A model generated the notes under the pieces. It was given only the letters and a program-made list of their open reading frames with translations, was not told the DNA's origin and ran no database searches. From Ruthenibacterium avium (GTDB lineage: Bacteria; Bacillota; Clostridia; Oscillospirales; Ruminococcaceae), in NCBI GenBank assembly GCA_019118905.1, contig DWYA01000066.1, positions 1-11,383 on the forward strand: 11,383 nucleotides of DNA. Reading direction: 5' to 3'. The position numbers and the translations under genes were made by a program. This document shows positions 6,798 through 11,383 of the stretch, one piece after another (position 1 is the stretch's first letter; every line of letters starts with the position of its first letter).

Positions 6798-6845
6798 AAA
6801 GAGCCAAGCGCACCGTTATTGAAACGGATGCCTTGGCTCTTTTTT
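6798..6845. terminator. Bidirectional intrinsic terminator between manA-ROK and gtrA-like gene
   Basis: AAAGAGCCAAG (6798-6808) pairs with CTTGGCTCTTT (6832-6842). An inner CCGTT/AACGG stem (6813-6817 with 6822-6826) tops the hairpin. A six-T run (6840-6845) follows on the plus strand, and a T-rich stretch opposite 6790-6800 follows on the minus strand. It serves the plus-strand kinase gene and abuts the stop codon of the convergent minus-strand gene. Confidence 0.9.
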
Positions 6846-7317
6846 ACGATTGCGGTTTTTTAAACACCATCGTTTTGCTGATGATGTAATTCAAAACAAT
6901 GACAACAACTTGTCCGAAAATTTTCACCGGAGCAGACGGCAGCGCCAGCCATGTGATAAAAATCACCAAGATGATCTCCTCCACAACCAAGGTTGCGATT
7001 CTGCCGCCGAAAAAAGAAACAATTTGTTTTACAAGCTCTGAAAAGGTGTTCACACGGCCATCAAACACCCAGGTTCGATTGGTGAAAAACTGGAATAATA
7101 CGCAAACCACCCAGCAGATGACGTTATTTACCAACTCATTGATGGCAAAGAAGTGGTCAATGCCGATAAATAAAAAGAAGTTTAAGAAAAACGCAAGCCC
7201 GCCGAAAAACGTATAGAGCAGCGCTTCTTTGTATTTCAAATAAAAAGGCTCAAAGATTCTCAAGATGGGCAAATGCATCAGCCTATCAAAAATATCCTCT
7301 TGCTTTTGGTTTGACAT
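6844..7317 (-). CDS. GtrA-like family small membrane protein
   Basis: The 157-residue protein has four predicted membrane helices (about 33-53, 62-79, 97-125 and 130-147). It carries the family's characteristic short motifs NRTWVF (80-85) after helix 2 and NYIISKTMVF (143-152) at the end of helix 4. GtrA-like proteins are thought to move polyprenyl-linked sugars across the membrane for glycosylation of surface polymers, usually beside a glycosyltransferase. No glycosyltransferase is adjacent here, so the role is open. The first 30 residues are a hydrophilic cytoplasmic lead. The ATG at 7317 is preceded by GGAGGGG at a slightly long spacing of about 10-12 bases. The gene is monocistronic: a terminator stands on each side. 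Confidence 0.85.
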   Translation of the reverse strand: MSNQKQEDIFDRLMHLPILRIFEPFYLKYKEALLYTFFGGLAFFLNFFLFIGIDHFFAINELVNNVICWVVCVLFQFFTNRTWVFDGRVNTFSELVKQIVSFFGGRIATLVVEEIILVIFITWLALPSAPVKIFGQVVVIVLNYIISKTMVFKKPQS

Positions 7318-7374
7318 CTTGTTTTATCCCCTCCGTCTCTCGGTTGCAAAACAGCAAAACATTTTTGTCATTCT

Positions 7375-7380
7375 ATCATA
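7375..7380 (-). promoter_or_regulatory. Probable -10 box for the gtrA-like gene
   Basis: TATGAT on the minus strand lies about 58 bases before the start codon, within the 15-base string ATTCTATCATATTCC (plus strand, 7370-7384) also found at 254-268. No strong -35 hexamer sits at the normal distance, so the assignment rests on the -10 and position only. Confidence 0.4.
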
Positions 7381-7445
7381 TTCCTTTTTAAAATGCAACT
7401 CTGCCATGATACTTGTAAAAATCCGCCTCTTACTGCTCAAAGCAC

Positions 7446-7486
7446 AAAAACGCCTCCCCATGCGCCTTGCACATAGGGAAGCGTTT
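7446..7486 (-). terminator. Intrinsic terminator after the kdu operon
   Basis: On the minus strand an 18-pair stem (7486-7469 with 7465-7448, three of the pairs G-U) closes a three-base AAG loop. A run of U's opposite 7450-7446 follows. It starts about 22 bases after the stop of the SDR gene and isolates the kdu pair from the downstream gtrA-like gene. Confidence 0.9.
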
Positions 7487-7508
7487 GTAGTGTTTTGTGT
7501 AAGGCCGA

Positions 7509-8306
7509 TTACGGCTGTTTGCCGATGTAAGCCAAAATGCCGCCGTCTACATACAGGATGTGGCCGTTGACAAAGTTGGAAGCATCGGAAGCAAGGAACA
7601 CTGCCGGGCCTGCCAAATCTTCGGGATCGCCCCAGCGGTTTGCCGGAGTTTTTGCCAAGATAAAGCTGTCGAACGGATGACGGCTGCCGTCTGCCTGACG
7701 CTCACGCAGAGGTGCAGTCTGCGGGGTAGCAATGTAGCCCGGGCCAATGCCGTTGCACTGAATGTTGGCTGCGCCATACTCAGAAGCAATGTTTTTGGTG
7801 AGCATCTTCAAACCGCCTTTTGCCGCTGCATAAGCAGAAACCGTCTCACGGCCCAGCTCGCTCATCATGGAGCAAATGTTGATAATCTTGCCGTGACCCT
7901 TTTTGATCATGGAGGGCAGAACCGCTTTGGACATGATGAACGGGCCGTTCAAGTCAATATCAATCACCTGACGGAAGTCTTTTGCGCTCATCTCGGTCAT
8001 CGGGATGCGCTTGATGATACCGGCGTTGTTCACCAGGATATCAATAACGCCTACCTCTTTTTCAATTTGTGCTACGAGAGCCTCAACGGCATCCTCATTG
8101 GTAACGTCGCAGACATAGCCGTGCGCCTTAATGCCCTCTGCCTCATAAGCAGCCAAGCCTTTATTGACCAAATCTTGATTGATGTCGTTGAAAACAATCG
8201 TTGCACCAGCGCCGGCAAATGCCTTTGCAATTGCAAAACCAATGCCGTAAGAAGCGCCGGTTACCAAGGCAATTTTGCCTTCCAAGCTAAAAGCCTTCAT
8301 ATCCAT
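7509..8306 (-). CDS. kduD: SDR dehydrogenase, gluconate 5-dehydrogenase/DhuD-like; probable KduD role
   Basis: This is a 265-residue classical short-chain dehydrogenase. It shows the nucleotide motif TGASYGIG (16-23), NNAG (93-96), catalytic S146, Y159 and K163 (YAAAK), and N120. The C-terminal HILYVDGGILAYIGKQP resembles proteins annotated as gluconate 5-dehydrogenase, and streptococcal DhuD, more than enterobacterial KduD. Placed directly after kduI, it most likely reduces 2,5-diketo-3-deoxygluconate to 2-keto-3-deoxygluconate (inference). D41 at the end of the second strand hints at NADH, but close relatives of this type use NADPH, so the cofactor is open. The ATG has AGGAG 8 bases upstream. 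The 85-base gap from kduI shows no terminator, so the two genes are probably one transcript. The alternative is a true gluconate 5-dehydrogenase. Confidence 0.85.
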   Translation of the reverse strand: MDMKAFSLEGKIALVTGASYGIGFAIAKAFAGAGATIVFNDINQDLVNKGLAAYEAEGIKAHGYVCDVTNEDAVEALVAQIEKEVGVIDILVNNAGIIKRIPMTEMSAKDFRQVIDIDLNGPFIMSKAVLPSMIKKGHGKIINICSMMSELGRETVSAYAAAKGGLKMLTKNIASEYGAANIQCNGIGPGYIATPQTAPLRERQADGSRHPFDSFILAKTPANRWGDPEDLAGPAVFLASDASNFVNGHILYVDGGILAYIGKQP

Positions 8307-8391
8307 GTTGATCTCTCCTTATCGTTTATGATCTGCCGGATACCATCTGATACCTCGGCAAATTGCTTTGTATATGATAAATCCCTTTCAC

Positions 8392-9234
8392 TCAGCGCAG
8401 CTCAGTGGTGGGGATATTATCCATGTCGTCAAACGCTTGGTTTTCGCCGCCCATTGCCCAAATAAAGGTATAGTTGGACGTACCTGCACCGGAATGAATG
8501 CTCCACGACGGGCTGATAACGGCCTGCTCATTCTGCATAACAATGTGGCGTGTCTCGTTGCCTTCACCCATCATGTGGAAAACCACCTGATTTTCAGGCA
8601 CTTCAAAATACATGTAAATCTCCATGCGGCGCTCGTGGGTGTGGCTGGGCATGGTGTTCCAAACACTGCCCGGCTCCAAGCAAGTCATGCCCATGGAAAG
8701 CTGGCAGGTTTTCAGCACATCGGGGTGGATAAACTGGTTGATGGTGCGCTTGTTGGCCGTTTCCATTTCGCCCAGAGGACGCTTGTTGGCGTCAGCCAGG
8801 GTGAGCAGCTTGGTTTCATAGCTGCAATGAGCCGGGGCGCTCACCATGTAAAACTTTGCGGGCGCAGCTTTGTCGTCGCTCGCAAACAGCACTTCCTTCG
8901 CTCCGCGGGTAATGTACAGGCAGTCTTTATAGTTCAGCGGATACACCGTACCGTCAACGGTGATGGTTCCCTTGCCGCCGATATTAAAAATGCCGATCTC
9001 ACGGCGCTCCAAAAAGTAGCTTGTGCCGAAGTTTGCCCAAACATCAATGCCTTTATCAATCGAAACCGTTTCATTCACCGGCATACAGCCCAGCGTTACC
9101 ATACGGTCAACGTGGCTGTAAACAGCCGTTACTTCATCGGGCTTGTACAAATTTTCAATCAAAAATTCTTTGCGGGTTTCCTCTGTGGTATAACGCTTAA
9201 AATCCCGCTGGTTGCACGAATAACGAATATCCAT
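8392..9234 (-). CDS. kduI: 5-keto-4-deoxyuronate isomerase (4-deoxy-L-threo-5-hexosulose-uronate ketol-isomerase)
   Basis: The 280-residue cupin-fold isomerase is the normal length for KduI (278 in E. coli). The metal site is intact: H198 and H200 (SHTHERRMEIY), E205 and H247 (WSIHSGAG). These correspond to His196, His198, Glu203 and His245 of the E. coli enzyme. It converts the open-chain unsaturated uronate released by pectin or glycosaminoglycan lyases to 2,5-diketo-3-deoxygluconate in the cytoplasm. It is the first gene of a two-gene operon with the SDR dehydrogenase that performs the next step. The start ATG is preceded by AGGAGG at a long 11-base spacing. Its promoter at 9411-9439 lies behind a leader of about 170 bases. 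No lyase, KDG kinase or aldolase is present in the window, so those must be elsewhere. Confidence 0.95.
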   Translation of the reverse strand: MDIRYSCNQRDFKRYTTEETRKEFLIENLYKPDEVTAVYSHVDRMVTLGCMPVNETVSIDKGIDVWANFGTSYFLERREIGIFNIGGKGTITVDGTVYPLNYKDCLYITRGAKEVLFASDDKAAPAKFYMVSAPAHCSYETKLLTLADANKRPLGEMETANKRTINQFIHPDVLKTCQLSMGMTCLEPGSVWNTMPSHTHERRMEIYMYFEVPENQVVFHMMGEGNETRHIVMQNEQAVISPSWSIHSGAGTSNYTFIWAMGGENQAFDDMDNIPTTELR

Positions 9235-9269
9235 ACCTTTGTGTTCCTCCTAGCAATGTATTTTGACAG

Positions 9270-9330
9270 CAAAGCTTCCGAGCCTTGCTGCCGCAGCTTG
9301 CCCAAATGACAAGACGGCAGTGCAGCTTTG
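9270..9330 (-). other. Nested stem in the kduI leader
   Basis: CAAAGCT (9270-9276) pairs with AGCTTTG (9324-9330), and inside it CTGCCG (9288-9293) pairs with CGGCAG (9315-9320). The element lies in the 5' untranslated leader of kduI, between promoter and ribosome site. Another small hairpin is at 9347-9360 (GAACG/CGTTC), and a 7-bp one with a 3-base loop is at 9379-9395 (AGCCAAA/TTTGGCT). None has a T-run, so this is not an evident attenuator. Confidence 0.35.
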
Positions 9331-9410
9331 AAAGCATCGCTGCAAAGAACGCAGCCGTTCCAATATGCGGAACTATCAAGCCAAACCTTTTGGCTGGCTC
9401 CTTGTATCAA

Positions 9411-9439
9411 ATTATACTATTTTTGAAACAAAAATGCAA
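9411..9439 (-). promoter_or_regulatory. Promoter of the kduI-kduD operon
   Basis: On the minus strand TTGCAT (9439-9434), a 17-base spacer and a perfect TATAAT (9416-9411) form a sigma-A-type promoter. Transcription would begin near 9404, about 170 bases before the kduI start codon. Confidence 0.8.
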
Positions 9440-9462
9440 GATAAGATTCTTGCCTATCTTGC
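9419..9462. promoter_or_regulatory. Operator-like inverted repeats at the kduI promoter
   Basis: GCAAGATA (9436-9443) and TATCTTGC (9455-9462) are perfect 8-bp arms, and between them ATTCTTGCC (9446-9454) supplies a third similar half-site. The left arm overlaps the -35 box. A second palindrome, ATTTTTG/CAAAAAT (9419-9425 with 9429-9435), fills the -35/-10 spacer. This is a likely repressor-binding region for a uronate-responsive regulator. The regulator is not in the window. Confidence 0.5.
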
Positions 9463-9738
9463 TGTAATTACACGCAAATCCTTGCATTTTTTGAAAAAAG
9501 CACACTCTTTGCCTCATGCTTCTTTTGGGGTGCTTTTTGCAGTTCCATGTAGCGGAATATTTTTTCCTGCTTTTTTGTAAAATGGAACAAAAAACACCTT
9601 GGATTCTCGGCACATTGACGAGCGTTTCTCCTGATAGGTACATTCTTATTCCAGCATAGAATCTGTTTTTGTGCGGGGTGTGAAAGGCGCGTGAAAAATT
9701 ATGGTAAATGATGCTTCTTTTCTTGTTGCTTATCGTCA

Positions 9739-9767
9739 TTGACATCTATCCTATAAAAAACTACAAT
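9739..9767 (+). promoter_or_regulatory. Promoter of the aldehyde dehydrogenase gene
   Basis: A perfect TTGACA (9739-9744), a 17-base spacer and TACAAT (9762-9767) give a start near 9774 and a 40-base leader. AGGAG then lies 7 bases before the ATG at 9814. I saw no clear operator palindrome over it. Confidence 0.85.
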
Positions 9768-9813
9768 ATCCCTATAACCACCCACACAACTAATTTAAGG
9801 CAGGAGAGCTTTT

Positions 9814-11211
9814 ATGTCAAAACAATTTACAGCCCAGGAAATTGAGCGGCTCATCAGCCGTCAAAAAACCTATTTTATGCAGGGGAACACCCTTAGCTAT
9901 GAATTCCGTATTCGCCAACTGAACAAATTAAAGGAAACGATTATAAAATATGAAGCCGAATTGACACAGGCGCTGCAAACCGATTTGGGCAAAAGCGCCT
10001 TTGAAAGTTATACGTCGGAAATTGGTTTTATTCGGTCGAACATTTCGCACACCATCCATCATTTAAAACGATGGATGAAGCCTGAAAAAAAGAAAATGCC
10101 CGTTAGCTTGATGATGACAAAAAGCAAGGTGATCAAAGAACCTTACGGATGTGTGTATATCATCGGGCCGTACAACTACCCTTTCCAGCTCTTGATTGAG
10201 CCATTGGTGGGCGCAATCGCCGCGGGAAACTGCGCTGTTCTCAGCCCGTCCGAGCTGACGCCTCATGTTGCCGAAGTCACTATGAAACTGATGCATGAGG
10301 CATTTTCTCCCGAATATGTCTGCTGTGTCGACGGCGGCATTGAAAACAATACATTGCTGCTGCACTCCAATTTTGATTATATCTTTTTCACGGGAAGCGT
10401 CAATGTTGGAAAAATTGTCATGCAGGCCGCAGCCGAGCAGCTGATTCCCGTCACGCTGGAGCTGGGCGGAAAAAGCCCGGTTATCATCGACAAAAGCGCC
10501 AATGTAACGCTTGCCTGCGAGCGGATTTTGTGGGGCAAGCTGATGAACGCGGGCCAAACGTGTGTCGCGCCGGATTATGTGTTTGTTCCCGAAGAAATGA
10601 AAGCCGCATTTTTGCAGGAACTGAAAAAGGTGTTAATCCAGTTTTATGGTCAAGAACCAAAAAACAGCCGGGACTTTGGCAGAATTGTCAACGCCCGTCA
10701 TGTGCAGCGGCTGAAAAATATCATCGAAACGGACAAAGCCTATTTATTCACCGGCGGGCAAGTGGATGAAGCCGAACGCTATGTTGCCCCCACGGTTTTA
10801 TGCCCCAAAGATTTCAGCGCTGCTTGTATGCAGGAAGAAATCTTCGGCCCCATTTTGCCGGTGATTGGATACACCAATCTGGAGCAAGCGCTTTCCTATA
10901 TCAATCAAAACCCGAAGCCTCTGGCACTTTATATTTTCAGTGAAAATAAGCAAATCACGGAAAGTATCATTGAAAAAACGTCCTCCGGCGGTGTGTCGGT
11001 GAACGACACCATCAGCCATATCATTCACCCCGACTTACCGTTCGGCGGCATTGGTACGTCCGGCATGGGCAGCTATCATGGGGTGTACAGCTTTGAAACC
11101 TTCTCGCACCACCGAAGCATTCTAAAGAAAAGCACGAAATTCCATTTGAGTTTGGTGCATCCGCCCTTCAATGACAAAAAGCTGAAAAATGTAAAAATGG
11201 CTTTAAAATAA
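9814..11211 (+). CDS. NAD(P)-dependent aldehyde dehydrogenase, class 3-like
   Basis: The 465-residue enzyme has all the expected catalytic residues: N121 (GPYNYPF), general base E216 (LELGGKSP), FTGS (192-195, nucleotide binding), nucleophile C250 (NAGQTCVAPDY), and EEIFGPILP (341-349). The short length, the absence of an N-terminal extension and the GPYNYPF and APDY contexts place it with class 3/fatty-aldehyde dehydrogenases such as B. subtilis YwdH rather than with class 1/2 enzymes. It oxidises aldehydes to acids; the natural substrate cannot be read from the sequence. The C-terminus (about 440-465) is basic with no strong membrane anchor. The gene stands alone with its own promoter and terminator, so context gives no pathway. 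A general detoxifying role is likely but inferred. Confidence 0.93.
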   Translation: MSKQFTAQEIERLISRQKTYFMQGNTLSYEFRIRQLNKLKETIIKYEAELTQALQTDLGKSAFESYTSEIGFIRSNISHTIHHLKRWMKPEKKKMPVSLMMTKSKVIKEPYGCVYIIGPYNYPFQLLIEPLVGAIAAGNCAVLSPSELTPHVAEVTMKLMHEAFSPEYVCCVDGGIENNTLLLHSNFDYIFFTGSVNVGKIVMQAAAEQLIPVTLELGGKSPVIIDKSANVTLACERILWGKLMNAGQTCVAPDYVFVPEEMKAAFLQELKKVLIQFYGQEPKNSRDFGRIVNARHVQRLKNIIETDKAYLFTGGQVDEAERYVAPTVLCPKDFSAACMQEEIFGPILPVIGYTNLEQALSYINQNPKPLALYIFSENKQITESIIEKTSSGGVSVNDTISHIIHPDLPFGGIGTSGMGSYHGVYSFETFSHHRSILKKSTKFHLSLVHPPFNDKKLKNVKMALK

Positions 11212-11232
11212 GGGAAAGCGATAAAACAGCGC

Positions 11233-11266
11233 ACAGCCTGTCCTCCATTCGGGACAGGCTGTTTTT
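11233..11266 (+). terminator. Intrinsic terminator of the aldehyde dehydrogenase gene
   Basis: ACAGCCTGTCC (11233-11243) and GGACAGGCTGT (11252-11262) form an 11-bp perfect stem with an 8-base loop, followed by a five-T run (11262-11266). It starts 21 bases after the stop codon. Confidence 0.95.
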
Positions 11267-11295
11267 GCTGCCAAAGTGCCGGCTCTCTTTGCCCG

Positions 11296-11324
11296 TTGAC
11301 GTTCCCTTTTTTCCGCGCTATAAT
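11296..11324 (+). promoter_or_regulatory. Promoter for a gene beyond the right edge
   Basis: TTGACG (11296-11301), a 17-base spacer and a perfect TATAAT (11319-11324) point rightward, with initiation near 11331. No start codon with a ribosome site follows before the window ends, so the driven gene, or RNA, is outside. Confidence 0.7.
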
Positions 11325-11383
11325 ATCTCTACTCGATAGATTTTGACGCTTTCGGAGAAAATCCGCTTTTTCGTAATGTTCAA

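Larger units (their letters stand above)
9235..9813. other. Divergent intergenic region between kduI and the aldehyde dehydrogenase
   Basis: The 579-base gap holds the kduI leader and promoter on the left and the aldehyde dehydrogenase promoter on the right. The middle, about 9463-9735, is T-rich with no convincing gene. It contains a long-loop inverted repeat AAAAAGCAC/GTGCTTTTT (9495-9503 with 9530-9538) and a weak promoter-like pair, TTGACG (9615-9620) and TACATT (9639-9644), on the plus strand. The 112-codon minus-strand frame across this region overlaps both promoters and lacks a ribosome site. Confidence 0.6.

Noticed and set aside
8307..8391. Terminator or separate promoter between kduI and kduD
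   Set aside because: Only a short GCCG/CGGC pairing and a direct repeat of GATACC are present, with no T-run and no convincing -35/-10 pair.
7560..9309. Plus-strand open frames of 301 and 313 codons across kduD and kduI
   Set aside because: Both are antisense to clearly identified enzymes and resemble no protein family; they are shadows of the coding strand.
9495..9538. AAAAAGCAC/GTGCTTTTT inverted repeat as a bidirectional terminator
   Set aside because: The loop is 26 bases and the stem has only four G/C-bearing pairs. It also lies between divergent genes, where no terminator is needed.
9407..9745. 112-codon minus-strand frame in the kduI-aldehyde dehydrogenase gap
   Set aside because: It has no ribosome site, overlaps the promoters of both neighbours, and is dominated by low-complexity T/A-rich sequence.
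1..11383. CRISPR arrays, insertion sequences, phage or toxin-antitoxin modules
   Set aside because: No regularly spaced repeats, transposase-like ORFs, terminal repeats or small paired ORFs with suitable ribosome sites were found on either strand.

Overview
The window looks like a mid-GC (by eye near 50%) chromosomal segment of a Firmicute, most likely a Clostridia gut-type anaerobe. The grounds are the sigma-A-type promoters with 17-bp spacing, strong AGGAG ribosome sites, intrinsic terminators, GTG starts and the gene families present. No insertion sequence, phage gene, tRNA, rRNA or CRISPR array was seen.

Layout, left to right. (1) 1-189, minus: the N-terminal receiver domain of a response regulator, cut by the window edge. 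(2) 480-4545, minus: a tightly coupled three-gene operon of two half-size ABC exporters followed by a MarR-type repressor, with a 4-base overlap at each junction. Its promoter (TTGACA-17-TACAAT) carries a 32-bp near-perfect palindrome over the -10 box, which I read as the MarR autoregulatory operator. (3) 4876-6750, plus: a single ORF fusing a complete class I mannose-6-phosphate isomerase to a complete ROK-family sugar kinase, divergently transcribed from the ABC operon and ended by a bidirectional terminator. (4) 6844-7317, minus: a small GtrA-like membrane protein. (5) 7509-9234, minus: kduI and an SDR dehydrogenase (kduD-type role), two consecutive steps in breakdown of unsaturated uronates from pectin or glycosaminoglycans. 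They have a clear promoter, an operator-like palindrome and a long structured leader. (6) 9814-11211, plus: a class 3-like aldehyde dehydrogenase with its own promoter and terminator. (7) A further promoter at 11296-11324 points out of the right edge.

Functionally this is a drug/toxin efflux unit with its own repressor beside sugar-catabolism genes. The fused isomerase-kinase and the kdu pair both feed central carbon metabolism (fructose-6-phosphate and 2-keto-3-deoxygluconate respectively), but nothing in the sequence shows that they are co-regulated. The observations most worth following are the ManA-ROK fusion, the MarR operator, the helically phased T-tracts upstream of the fusion promoter, and the repeated short motif in front of the response regulator.
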